39,400 bases of DNA from a virus, in IMG/VR virus record IMGVR_UViG_3300046824_000015, positions 1 through 39,400 of that record; one strand, written 5' to 3'. The notes under the pieces are model-generated. The model ran no database searches. It worked only from the letters and a program-made list of their open reading frames with translations, and was not told the DNA's origin. How positions within the stretch are numbered: the first letter of the stretch is position 1; the number at the start of each line of letters is the position of its first letter. The position numbers were made by a program, and so were the translations under genes. This document shows, one piece after another, positions 29,679 to 37,698 of this stretch.

Positions 29679-30058
29679 TCCACGGGCGCAAACCGGCCGG
29701 CTACGTGCTCACGTCGAATGATCATCTGTCCCGGCTCGAGCTGGAGTCGCGGCAATGTGTGCATTGTCAATTCCAGTGGATCTATGACCCATTCAAGGAA
29801 GCACGAGCCCGCAACCTGCGCGGCTTCTGCCTCCGGTGCCACGGCTTTACCTGTGAGCGGCCCGAATGCCACATGGAGCAGCGCGTGATGCTGAGTGAAT
29901 ATCCCGACGAGCCGCGGCCGTGCATCTCGTTTGAAGAGCACTACCGGCGCCGACTCGATCGGATCAACGGCTCGTCGCAGTTTGAAGTGACGCCCTCAGG
30001 GGTCATTGTGCCGAAGGGCACGTATTCGGACATTCCCGGCTTGGAAGGCTTGCGATGA
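29675..30058 (+). CDS. Zinc-binding protein before methyltransferase (127 aa)
   Basis: CVHCQFQW, CLRCHG and CERPEC supply three Cys pairs for a probable zinc site (~30-66). The C-terminal half is polar (RRRLDRINGSSQFEVTPSGV). It overlaps the methyltransferase gene by ATGA. It may help recognise the methyltransferase substrate; this is inference from coupling. Confidence 0.5.
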   Translation: MIHGRKPAGYVLTSNDHLSRLELESRQCVHCQFQWIYDPFKEARARNLRGFCLRCHGFTCERPECHMEQRVMLSEYPDEPRPCISFEEHYRRRLDRINGSSQFEVTPSGVIVPKGTYSDIPGLEGLR

Positions 30059-30519
30059 TTGCGACCGGGCTGCGATTGGATCTGGGCTGTGGGACCAAAG
30101 TCAAGGCCGGGTTTCAAGGCGTCGATGTGGAGCCGCTGTCGGGTGTGCTCTGTGTGGACTTACTGCGGTTCCCATGGCCGTGGCCCGACGCGTCCGTCGA
30201 AGAGGTCGCCTGTTCGCATTTCTTTGAGCATGTCCCGGCGAAGCTGCGCCCGGTGTTCATGGATGAACTCTGGCGCATCCTGTCACCGGAAGGCGTGGCC
30301 GTGATTACCGTGCCGAAGTGGGATTCCCCCGGCGCGGTGCAGGACTTTACGCACGAATGGCCGCCCGTGGCCCCGCAGTCGTTTCTCTACTTCAACCGGG
30401 ACGCCAGACGGATGATGGGACTGGAGCACTATCCCTGCACCTGCCACTTCGACATGAAGGTGCGGGAGTTTGTGGAATACATCCCCCAGACCGAAGTGCG
30501 GCTGGTGAAGCTCCCGTGA
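30055..30519 (+). CDS. Class I SAM-dependent methyltransferase (154 aa)
   Basis: Motif I is LDLGCGTK (~8-15), followed by GVDVEP with the acidic residue for the ribose. A later FFEHVPAKLRP and ELWRILSPEGVAVITVP match the Methyltransf_11-type core. It is short and lacks a substrate domain. DPPY-type motifs are absent, so DNA is not the likely target; small molecules, glycans or proteins are more likely. It overlaps the glycosyltransferase gene (GTGA). Confidence 0.75.
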   Translation: MIATGLRLDLGCGTKVKAGFQGVDVEPLSGVLCVDLLRFPWPWPDASVEEVACSHFFEHVPAKLRPVFMDELWRILSPEGVAVITVPKWDSPGAVQDFTHEWPPVAPQSFLYFNRDARRMMGLEHYPCTCHFDMKVREFVEYIPQTEVRLVKLP

Positions 30520-31622
30520 AGCTGTTCGTCTTCAGCGATGGCGTGCGGCACGGCTGCTATGTCTACCGCGAAGAGGTGCCCTTAGAAGCCTTGGAGCGCC
30601 GTGGGCATACCGTCGAAGGCGGGCTGGTCACGAAGCCCTTGGATGATGGCAGCCTCGCGGACGTGGATCTGTTCATCATGCCGCGGTTTCTCTTCGGGGA
30701 TTACCCGCTGGTCGTGGATGAGATTCAGCGCAACGGGCGGGCGCTCGTCTATGAGATTGACGATGCCGCGGATCTGTTTGAGCGGTATCACACCAGCTAC
30801 TTTCAGGTGCGGAACTCGCTGCCGTCGTATTACTACATGATCCAGCAAGCGGATCTGGTGACAACGACGACGGAGCATCTGGCGCAGCATCTGCGGTCGC
30901 TTGGGGCTCGGCGGGTGGAAGTGCTCCCGAACTGCCCGCCGCCCGCCGTGCCGTGGGTGGACCCGCCACATAACGCGAAGGTCCGCATTGGCTATACCGG
31001 CTGGACTGCCCACATGCTGGATGCGGCCTTCTGGCTGGATTGCATGGCGGTGCTGCGAGAGATGCGGCAGGACTTTACCCCGGTGCTCTTCGGGATTGCG
31101 AATACCTCGGACACCGACGGGGAGATGTTCTTTGACCGCTGCAAGCAGGCGATTGAGCACAACCCGGTGCCCAATGAGGATTTCAAGGGTGCCCTGAAGG
31201 TCTTCCGCAAGGCCTGGCTGCCGCTCAAGGATGTGCTGGAGTGGCGGCACATGGTGCCGGTGGATGACTACTGGACCACGCTGGCAGACCTCAAGTTAGA
31301 CATTGGCTGTGCGCCCTTGCTCGATACGCCCTTCAATCGCTGCAAGTCCGCGGTGAAGTTCTACGACTACGCGGTCTCTGGGGCGGTCACGATAGCCTCT
31401 GACGTCTTGCCCTACAGCGCAGAGCCGATGATCCATGTGCCGCACAGCCTGAGTGCATGGGTCAAGATGCTGTCGATTCTGATTGATCATCGCCAGTATC
31501 GGCTCCGGTTGCTGCAGGAACAGCGGGCGTGGATCAAGCAGCACCGCAACCCTGACGACTGGGCGGTCACGCGGGAAGCGATCTATCAGTCGCTGCTGCC
31601 GTCGGTGGAAGCGGTGGCCTGA
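30516..31622 (+). CDS. GT-B fold glycosyltransferase (368 aa)
   Basis: GTG 30516 overlaps the methyltransferase stop. The N-terminal half has an open alpha/beta pattern (KLFVFSDGVRHGCYVYREEV, then DLFIMPRF, then LVYEIDDA). The C-terminal half has the donor-binding features of GT4-like enzymes: VRIGYTGWTAH, then DIGCAPLLDTPFNRCKSAVK, then FYDYAVSGAVTIASD. The Cys/Lys-x-Phe stretch with Glu replaced by an Asp/Tyr pattern is a mild deviation from the usual E-x7-E. It probably transfers a sugar to a glycan or virion protein. It overlaps the repeat-protein gene. Confidence 0.75.
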   Translation: MKLFVFSDGVRHGCYVYREEVPLEALERRGHTVEGGLVTKPLDDGSLADVDLFIMPRFLFGDYPLVVDEIQRNGRALVYEIDDAADLFERYHTSYFQVRNSLPSYYYMIQQADLVTTTTEHLAQHLRSLGARRVEVLPNCPPPAVPWVDPPHNAKVRIGYTGWTAHMLDAAFWLDCMAVLREMRQDFTPVLFGIANTSDTDGEMFFDRCKQAIEHNPVPNEDFKGALKVFRKAWLPLKDVLEWRHMVPVDDYWTTLADLKLDIGCAPLLDTPFNRCKSAVKFYDYAVSGAVTIASDVLPYSAEPMIHVPHSLSAWVKMLSILIDHRQYRLRLLQEQRAWIKQHRNPDDWAVTREAIYQSLLPSVEAVA

Positions 31623-32413
31623 TGCCGCAATATCAGATCCCCGGCGCTCGCGGCCCGATTCAGGGGCCGATTACGGATCGGAATTGGCAACCACCGCCGA
31701 AGGCTGGCCCGCCGCTGGTGAACTATGCCGCGCAGCAGATGAATCGCTACCTGAACACGGCGAAGCAATACGTGCATCAGGGCGCGACCGTGCAGCAAAT
31801 GGTGCCGATTCCGCTGACGGCCCAGCCGAATCAAGCGGCCTATCAGAAGCAGCAGCAACTCCGGTATCTGTCGCCCGCGCTGCAGTATGTGCATCAGGGG
31901 GCCACAAACCAGCAGACGCACCCCTTGCCGCCGCGCACCCAGCCGCTGCAGGCGTATTGGCAGCGCCAGAACTGGCTCCGCTATCTGAATGCCGCCAAGC
32001 CCATCTGGCCGGGCGCCATTACCGATACCGATTGGCAACCGCCCCCGAAGACGGCGCCGAATCAGGCGTATTGGCAGAAGCAGAATGCCCTGCGATATCT
32101 CAATCAGGCGCTTGAGCCGCTCGACGGCCCCGGCACGGATACCCGCTGGCAGATGCCGCCGCGGGCACAGCCGCTGCAAGCCTACTGGCAGAAGCAGAAC
32201 ATCCTTCGGTATCAGCACCTCGCGCAGTTACCGATTCCTGGGGCGCTGGTCGATACGTCCTGGCAGCCGAATCCGAAGGCCATGCCGGCGATGTCGTGGT
32301 ATCTGCAGCTCCAGTCGTGGCAATACCGCAATCATGCCTTCGTGGATCAGGGCGGCGGGGGCACGCCCGTGACCGGCTTCCTGCACCTCCTGCCGCTGAT
32401 GGGAGTCGGCTAG
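31622..32413 (+). CDS. Six-unit Trp/Gln/Pro repeat protein (263 aa)
   Basis: The protein consists of six units of 38-39 residues. Each has a helix of the type AYWQKQNxLRYLNxA followed by PGAxTDTxWQPPPK. The conserved Arg-Tyr pairs are near residues 42, 81, 120, 158 and 196, with a degenerate sixth near 235. It ends in a Gly-rich tail. It is coupled to the glycosyltransferase by one-base overlap and may be its substrate or partner. No known family matches. Confidence 0.6.
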   Translation: MPQYQIPGARGPIQGPITDRNWQPPPKAGPPLVNYAAQQMNRYLNTAKQYVHQGATVQQMVPIPLTAQPNQAAYQKQQQLRYLSPALQYVHQGATNQQTHPLPPRTQPLQAYWQRQNWLRYLNAAKPIWPGAITDTDWQPPPKTAPNQAYWQKQNALRYLNQALEPLDGPGTDTRWQMPPRAQPLQAYWQKQNILRYQHLAQLPIPGALVDTSWQPNPKAMPAMSWYLQLQSWQYRNHAFVDQGGGGTPVTGFLHLLPLMGVG

Positions 32414-33543
32414 TGCCGCGAGTGGCTCTCGAGTCGTTTGTCGGCCCATCGAATACGCTGCGTTCGATTCAGGCGGATTGCGATGAGACCTACAACCTCT
32501 TCCTCGAGTCCGTAGCGCCGGGGAGCGGGAAGGCCCCGGTCTACCTCCAAGGCACGCCGGGGATCCATCCGGTGTTCGTGGCGCCAGATCAGCCGGTGCG
32601 GGGCTTGTTCAACATGAACGGGCGGGCCTTCTGTGTCGCGGGCGCAACGTTTTTTGAGTTCTTCAGCAACTACACCATCGGCCCGACGTATACCGTGACC
32701 AACGACTTGCAGCCGGTGTCGTTTGCCTCGAACGGCACGGCGGGCAATCAACTGATGATTGTGTCAGGCGGCGACGGGTATATCTACAACACCGATACGC
32801 TGGTCTTCACGCAGATCACCGATCCCGACTTTCCCGTGCCGTGCAAGATGTGCGAGTTTCTGAATGGCTACTTCCTTGCGCTGAAGGGCGGCGGGTCGCG
32901 GTCGTTCTCCTGGTCGAATCTGGAAGACGGGCTGATGTGGGACACGCTGGACGTGGCGGAACGATCTGCGACCGCTGATAATCTGGGGGCGATGGTGCGC
33001 TCGCACGAGGAGATTTGGTTCTTTGGGGGCGAAACCACGCAAGTCTACTGGAACAGCGGCCAAGCCTCAGAGATTTTCGCGCCCATCAGTGGGGTCGTCA
33101 TTGAGCACGGCGTGCTCGGCCCCTTCACGGCGCAGCGATGCGATAACACGATCATCTGGCTCGGCTCGAGCGTGGATGGCTTCGGCGTCATCTGGCGGGC
33201 CGATGGCTACACCCCGAAACGCATCTCGACGTTTGGCGTGGAGCAGGCCATCCAGCAGGAAGACACCCCGACCGATGCACGGGCGTTCACGTTCCAGATG
33301 AACGGGCACATCTTCTATGCGCTGCTGCTGCCGCGGTCTCGGTGGACGTGGCTGTATGACGTGACCATGGACCGCTGGACGAAGTGGGCGACGTGGGACA
33401 CCACGGCCGCTGACTGGATCCCGCATCATGCGTGCTGTCATATCTTCGAGTTTGGCACGCATCTCGTCGGGGACCGCTACTCTGGGGCGATCTACGAAAT
33501 GAGTATGGCCTTTTACGACGAGCAGCTGGTGGCGGCGATATGA
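32413..33543 (+). CDS. gp10-like tail factor, beta-propeller part, C-terminally truncated (376 aa)
   Basis: GTG 32413 overlaps the upstream stop. The sequence follows P22 gp10-type packaged-DNA stabilisation proteins through the propeller: SIQADCDETYNLFLESV, then YLQGTPGI, then EIWFFGGETTQVYWNSG, then HGVLGPFTAQRCDNTIIWLG, and ends in GDRYSGAIYEMS. A full protein continues for about 100 residues with a beta-sandwich, which is missing here. That part appears at 36650-36961. The two pieces may assemble in the particle. Confidence 0.75.
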   Translation: MPRVALESFVGPSNTLRSIQADCDETYNLFLESVAPGSGKAPVYLQGTPGIHPVFVAPDQPVRGLFNMNGRAFCVAGATFFEFFSNYTIGPTYTVTNDLQPVSFASNGTAGNQLMIVSGGDGYIYNTDTLVFTQITDPDFPVPCKMCEFLNGYFLALKGGGSRSFSWSNLEDGLMWDTLDVAERSATADNLGAMVRSHEEIWFFGGETTQVYWNSGQASEIFAPISGVVIEHGVLGPFTAQRCDNTIIWLGSSVDGFGVIWRADGYTPKRISTFGVEQAIQQEDTPTDARAFTFQMNGHIFYALLLPRSRWTWLYDVTMDRWTKWATWDTTAADWIPHHACCHIFEFGTHLVGDRYSGAIYEMSMAFYDEQLVAAI

Positions 33544-33638
33544 GTGAGCCGGTGTTTTCGATGTCGTTTGTGCGGTATGCGGCGTTCTGGATTGTGATGT
33601 TATTCGTGGCGAAGTATTGGCTGCTGAAAGGTCGTTAG
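33540..33638 (+). CDS. Membrane microprotein (32 aa)
   Basis: It is coupled by ATGA to the gp10-like gene. One hydrophobic segment (YAAFWIVMLFVAKYWLL) occupies most of it. It may be the remnant or by-product of the insertion that split gp10. Too short for a firm call. Confidence 0.4.
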   Translation: MSEPVFSMSFVRYAAFWIVMLFVAKYWLLKGR

Positions 33639-33661
33639 ATGGCGAGTCCGATTGTCACGAA
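33634..33661 (+). repeat. 28-base exact direct repeat, copy 1
   Basis: These bases recur at 34198-34225. Each copy begins GTTAG and runs through the start codon into the first seven codons of the following gene. The genes at 33639 and 34203 therefore share an identical N-terminus. It marks a recent tandem duplication. Confidence 0.85.
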
Positions 33662-34202
33662 TACCTCCACGGAACTGAATGGGGCCGCTCTCGTCTATGG
33701 CTTTAAGACGGACCTGACCAATGCCCAGATTCTCGCACTGCCGACGACAAAGGTCCAAGTCATTGCGGCGACAGGGGCGAACACACGGGCGCGGGTGCTC
33801 GGGGCGACGTTGCAGATCGATTCGTCGGCTGGGGCGTATACCAACGTCAATACCACCTATAACCTCGTGATTCTGACGCCTGGAGCCTCTGGTGATTGGT
33901 TGGCGATGGGGCCGGTCAATGATGCCACACTCGCCACTCCTCTGACGCAAGCGACGCAGTTCTTTGCCAATGCGGGCCGGCACTTCTTCGATTGCGTGGT
34001 GCCCGGTGTGGTCGCGTTAGACGGGGGCGCCTCGTCGGGCGCGACGGCGTGGACGCAGGGGCAGACATATGCGCTCGTGGACGTGGTGAATACCATCGTC
34101 TACCTGTCGATGGATAACAACGGATCCGGCGTGCTGACGGGCGGCAACGCCTCGAATAGTGGGCGCGTCTGGGTCTATTACACGGTGGAGGCGACTAGTT
34201 AG
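33639..34202 (+). CDS. Tandem virion protein, paralogue A (187 aa)
   Basis: MASPIVTNTS start identical to the next gene. Pattern: ALVYGFKTDLTNAQILALPT, then RARVLGATLQIDSSAGAYTN, and end motif STxNNGSGV in the form SMDNNGSGVLTGGNA. It looks like a beta-sandwich surface protein. It belongs to three tandem paralogues in the segment that separates the gp10 parts. Confidence 0.6.
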   Translation: MASPIVTNTSTELNGAALVYGFKTDLTNAQILALPTTKVQVIAATGANTRARVLGATLQIDSSAGAYTNVNTTYNLVILTPGASGDWLAMGPVNDATLATPLTQATQFFANAGRHFFDCVVPGVVALDGGASSGATAWTQGQTYALVDVVNTIVYLSMDNNGSGVLTGGNASNSGRVWVYYTVEATS

Positions 34203-34778
34203 ATGGCGAGTCCGATTGTCACGAACACCTCGGCGCAGTTGAATGGCCGCAGTCTCATTGTGGGCGTGACGGCGACCCTGACCGACGCCCAGATTAAGGC
34301 CAGTCCAACGACGCCGGTCTCCATTGTGTCCGCGCCTGGGGCTGGGATGCGCCTTCGGGTGCTCGGCGCGAGTGGGGTGCTGGACTGCACGGGCGGCGCC
34401 TATACCAACATCAACACGACCTATTGTGCCGCGATGGTGCTGTGTTACACCGATGCGGCGTCTGGGGTATGGCAAGCGATGGCGCCCTATCTCAACGATG
34501 CGAGTCTCGCCACACCGTTTACTAGGGCCACGATTGGCCTTGGTGGGACCACGAAAACCTACGTGAACTACATCGTGCCGAATATGAATGGGCTGAATGC
34601 CGGCGCGTCATCTGGCGCAACGGAATGGGTCGCGCAGCCGGATCTGCCCTTGGTCGCGCTCTGTGAGAATCAGGCGCTCTTTCTCAGCACGGATAACAAC
34701 GGCAGCGGCGTCTTCACGGGTGGAAATGTGGCGAATAGCTATCACGTGACTGTCTACATCTGCTATGAGGCCGTCTAA
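34203..34778 (+). CDS. Tandem virion protein, paralogue B (191 aa)
   Basis: It shares with paralogue A the same start, LTDAQIKASPTTPVSIV against LTNAQILALPTTKVQVI, GGAYTNINTTY, ASLATPF, NAGASSGAT and NNGSGVFTGGN. Extra Cys residues are present (LDCTGG, YCAAM, LCY). Probably an exposed decoration or fibre-base protein with diverged surface loops. Confidence 0.6.
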   Translation: MASPIVTNTSAQLNGRSLIVGVTATLTDAQIKASPTTPVSIVSAPGAGMRLRVLGASGVLDCTGGAYTNINTTYCAAMVLCYTDAASGVWQAMAPYLNDASLATPFTRATIGLGGTTKTYVNYIVPNMNGLNAGASSGATEWVAQPDLPLVALCENQALFLSTDNNGSGVFTGGNVANSYHVTVYICYEAV

Positions 34779-35233
34779 TGGCCACCCTGTCGAATATCTT
34801 CACCGCTGATAACGGCGTCCAATCCGCGACGGCTGCCGCTTTTCGTATCGATAAGGCCATCCTGACGCCCACGGAAGTCAAGGCGCTGAACTCCACGCCG
34901 ATTACGCTGGTAGCGTCGAAGGGATCCGGCACGGTCATCAACGTGCATCGCATCAGCTTTGCGAGCACCTTCCTGACGACGGCCTATGCGGGGGCGAACA
35001 ATCTGGAGTTTCGCTACACCGATGCCTCGGGGGCGAAGGTGACGGCGGATATTGCGGCGGCCACGTTGAACTTTACGACCGGGACCAAGTATGCGCTGGT
35101 GGCGGGCGTGACCACGGAACTGACGCAGGTGCCGGCGAGTCCCATTGTGGTGCGGGTGCCGACGGCGAATCCGACGGCTGGATTGAGCACCGTGACCTTC
35201 TACATCGAGTATTCCGTGCTGACGGCGCCCTAA
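34778..35233 (+). CDS. Tandem virion protein, distant paralogue C (151 aa)
   Basis: One-base overlaps on both sides. ILTPTEVKALNSTPITLVAS aligns with the LTxAQIxxxPTTPVxIV segment of A and B, and strands follow in the same order. The C-terminus differs. It is likely the same fold after more divergence. Confidence 0.5.
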   Translation: MATLSNIFTADNGVQSATAAAFRIDKAILTPTEVKALNSTPITLVASKGSGTVINVHRISFASTFLTTAYAGANNLEFRYTDASGAKVTADIAAATLNFTTGTKYALVAGVTTELTQVPASPIVVRVPTANPTAGLSTVTFYIEYSVLTAP

Positions 35234-35610
35234 TGCCAGCCCCCACGAATACGACGCCTGCGACCGCGACGGATTTAGGGGCGTTTCCCTTTGCGACGTT
35301 TACCGAAGATGTGTCTGGCGGGACGGGTCCGCATTATGACGTATGGTTCAAGGTGACGGCGGCCACAACGGAATATCTCGGCTTGAATGCCCACGCGCCG
35401 ATTGCTGGCGTCTATTTCCCTGGCACGACGATCTGGACTGGGCCGACGAGTGCGCTGGTGCCCTATCCGCCTGATGTGCCGATTAGTGGATTCGATCAAG
35501 CCGTGCAATTTCCAGTGACGTCTGGGGAAACCTACTATTTTCGGATTCGCCAAGAAAACGTGGGTGTGCCTGATAATCTGCTCTCGATGACTGGCATCGC
35601 ATTAGCCTGA
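35233..35610 (+). CDS. PPC-like beta-sandwich protein (125 aa)
   Basis: TTPATATDLGAFPFATFTED, then YDVWFKVTAATTEYLG, then AVQFPVTSGETYYFRI match the bacterial pre-peptidase C-terminal (PPC-like) jelly roll. In exported proteins these bind ligands or cofactors. Here it is a stand-alone gene before the second propeller protein, with one-base overlaps. Confidence 0.55.
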   Translation: MPAPTNTTPATATDLGAFPFATFTEDVSGGTGPHYDVWFKVTAATTEYLGLNAHAPIAGVYFPGTTIWTGPTSALVPYPPDVPISGFDQAVQFPVTSGETYYFRIRQENVGVPDNLLSMTGIALA

Positions 35611-36653
35611 TGGCATTCTTTCCGATTCTCACCACCGACGGCGATACCATCGTCACGGCAGACGGGTTCGCTGTGGTCATTGAGGGCACGCCAGCGCCGC
35701 CTCCGGTGACTGGCGTGACAGTGGTGATTCCCGATGCCGATGAAGACTTTTGGGGAGCAGAACTCACCGTTGCCGCTGGTGGCGTGTCGAACTTCAACAG
35801 CGCGATTCCTAATTCCGAATGGGGCGCGGCGTTGCCACTCGGTGGGAATATCGCGCTGAATCCGAAACCGACGCCGACGAGTATCCAGATTTATGATGCC
35901 GACTGGGCACTGGTCGCCACGATTCCCGCGATGTTAGGCAGCACGTCGATTTATCAGCGGATTGCGGCGAATCCGACCACCTCCCTCTTTTATTATTCCA
36001 ATGGGGGCAGTGGCGCTGGTGCCGTCACGCTGCATCAATCCACAGATGCAGGCGTTGTCTCTGGCACGGTCTGGACGCTCCCGGCCAATTCTCGCACCCC
36101 ACTGAGCATGGCGGTCTCGCGGGATGACGGAACCGCCTATTATTCGTCCTTAATTTCTGGGCAAGCGGTTTATGCCTATGATTTAGTAGGCATGGCTCCC
36201 AAAGCGAATCTCGTGGCTGCTGGGGCGCATTTTGCGACGGACATCATCACGCTCTCAGATGACAGCGTGGTGATTGCCTATCAGGGCACAGCGAATCAGG
36301 TCATCCGCGTGGATGCGTCCGGAACGCTCTTGAATACTTACAGTTTCCCGTCAAAGGCGGCGCATCGACTAGCGATACATCCAGATGACGATCCTTCGAC
36401 GTTTTGGGTCTGGACGTATGTGGGGTCCAACGTCTCGTCTGTGTTCTACCATGTCAATGTATCCGATGGAGCAACTATCGAGAGTATTCCTGCGCCTATT
36501 TATCTTGGCGGGGTGCTCAATGCTTTTACAGATAGCACGCCTCAGGTATTTGGGACATCTGATACCTGCCCGTTTTTAGTGCTTGGGGCAGAGGCACCTC
36601 CATTTACATCCACCACCTTTCCCATTCGTCGGCTGCGACGGTGGATGCCATGA
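35610..36653 (+). CDS. Second beta-propeller virion protein ending in PIRRLRR (347 aa)
   Basis: The N-terminal ~45 residues form a small strand module (ILTTDGDTIVTADGFAVVIE). Then come repeated blade patterns typical of NHL/SMP-like propellers (IQIYDADWALVATIPAML, RIAANPTTSLFYYSNG, VIRVDASGTLLNTYSFPS, LAIHPDDDPSTFWVW). It ends TFPIRRLRRWMP. P-x-x-R-R-x-R-R is the junction that leads into the C-terminal sandwich in gp10-type proteins. The next gene supplies exactly that sandwich, overlapping by ATGA. Confidence 0.6.
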   Translation: MAFFPILTTDGDTIVTADGFAVVIEGTPAPPPVTGVTVVIPDADEDFWGAELTVAAGGVSNFNSAIPNSEWGAALPLGGNIALNPKPTPTSIQIYDADWALVATIPAMLGSTSIYQRIAANPTTSLFYYSNGGSGAGAVTLHQSTDAGVVSGTVWTLPANSRTPLSMAVSRDDGTAYYSSLISGQAVYAYDLVGMAPKANLVAAGAHFATDIITLSDDSVVIAYQGTANQVIRVDASGTLLNTYSFPSKAAHRLAIHPDDDPSTFWVWTYVGSNVSSVFYHVNVSDGATIESIPAPIYLGGVLNAFTDSTPQVFGTSDTCPFLVLGAEAPPFTSTTFPIRRLRRWMP

Positions 36654-36961
36654 GCGCCTTGTTTGACCTCAATCAATGGGTCACGATTCATCGCGTGGAG
36701 TTGATTTGCCAAGCCGGGAATGGACTTTCGACGGGGCAGGGATCGGACCCGCAGGTGATGTTCCGCATCAGCCGCGATGGCGGGCAGACCTACGGGCAAG
36801 AACTCACGATGGCGACGGGGAAGATCGGGGAGTATCAGCGAAGATGCTTCCTTAATATCTTAGGCCGCTCAAGGAATACGGTCTTTGAGTTGAGCAGTTC
36901 TGATCCCGTATTTAATGCGTGGCTGATGTTTACCGTCGATGCAACGCCAGGGACCAGTTAG
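36650..36961 (+). CDS. gp10-type C-terminal beta-sandwich (103 aa)
   Basis: The sequence WVTIHRVELICQAGNGLSTG, then GSDPQVMFRISRDGGQTYGQ, then GKIGEYQRRCFLNILGRSRN, then VFELSSSDPV is the C-terminal domain of P22 gp10-like tail factors, where DGxxYGxE...GKxGEYxxRVxWxxLGxxR is typical. It is separate from its propeller, which lies 3.1 kb upstream. The ATG sits in the stop of the 35610 gene, so it may be produced by re-initiation and join that protein or the gp10 propeller. Confidence 0.7.
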   Translation: MSALFDLNQWVTIHRVELICQAGNGLSTGQGSDPQVMFRISRDGGQTYGQELTMATGKIGEYQRRCFLNILGRSRNTVFELSSSDPVFNAWLMFTVDATPGTS

Positions 36962-37243
36962 ATGGGTTCCCAGATTCCGAAGACGACGCAGAAGGTCGTG
37001 GATCCGAACGGCCAAATGGACCGCAACTGGCGGCTCTACCTGACGCAGTTGCAAGCCTCGGGGGGCACGGCGATCCCGTTTCGGAGCCTGCCGGCGAATC
37101 CGCAGGTGGGTGCCTTCGCGGTGATCAATGATTCAGCCACGACGACTTGGGGCGCGACCGTGACCAGCACATCACCAGCTCCTGGGGCCACTGTGCTGGC
37201 GTGGTTCAATTCGGCGGGTAATTGGTCAGTAATTGGAATCTAG
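36962..37243 (+). CDS. Small tail protein (93 aa)
   Basis: ATG directly follows the previous stop. The start (SQIPKTTQKVVDPNGQMDRN, then WRLYLTQLQ) matches short phage tail proteins of the pattern PxxxxxVDxxGxxxxxWxxYLxxL. The rest is a compact beta region. Not recognised further. Confidence 0.5.
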   Translation: MGSQIPKTTQKVVDPNGQMDRNWRLYLTQLQASGGTAIPFRSLPANPQVGAFAVINDSATTTWGATVTSTSPAPGATVLAWFNSAGNWSVIGI

Positions 37244-37251
37244 GGCGCATA

Positions 37252-37698
37252 ATGAAGCACCCCATGATTGAACCGGCGACGGACGCAGACCTCGATGCGC
37301 TCGTGGCGCTCGGCTGCGAGTTTCGAGCGGCGGTCTATGCGGACTTGCTGCCTGAGAATCCGGCCCAGATGCGGGTCTTGGCGGCGAGTCTGCTGCAGTC
37401 GGCGACCGGCACGATTCTAGTCGCTCGAGAAGCCGGCGAGCTTATCGGGATGTTGGGCCTGACGGCCTTTGCACACCCCCTGTCGGGCCTGTGGACGGTT
37501 GCAGAGTTGTTCTGGTATGTCCAGCCCTCGGCGCGGGGCACGCTCGGCCTGCGGCTGCTGAAGGCCGGGGAACGGTGGGCCAGAGACCGGCATGCCCTGC
37601 GGTTGCAGACCGTGGCGCCGACGGTCGAAGTCGAGCAGTTGTATCAGCGACTCGGATTTCATCCGGTGGAGCGGTCGTATGAGAAGGTGCTGGCATGA
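37252..37698 (+). CDS. GNAT-family N-acetyltransferase (148 aa)
   Basis: The start IEPATDADLDALVAL is a GNAT opening. GTILVAREAGELIGMLGL, then ELFWYVQPSARGTLGLRLL with the P-loop-like RGxxGLxLL for acetyl-CoA, and LYQRLGFHPVE complete the family pattern. Substrate unknown. It overlaps the 2OG oxygenase-like gene by ATGA, in a region of virion genes. Confidence 0.8.
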   Translation: MKHPMIEPATDADLDALVALGCEFRAAVYADLLPENPAQMRVLAASLLQSATGTILVAREAGELIGMLGLTAFAHPLSGLWTVAELFWYVQPSARGTLGLRLLKAGERWARDRHALRLQTVAPTVEVEQLYQRLGFHPVERSYEKVLA

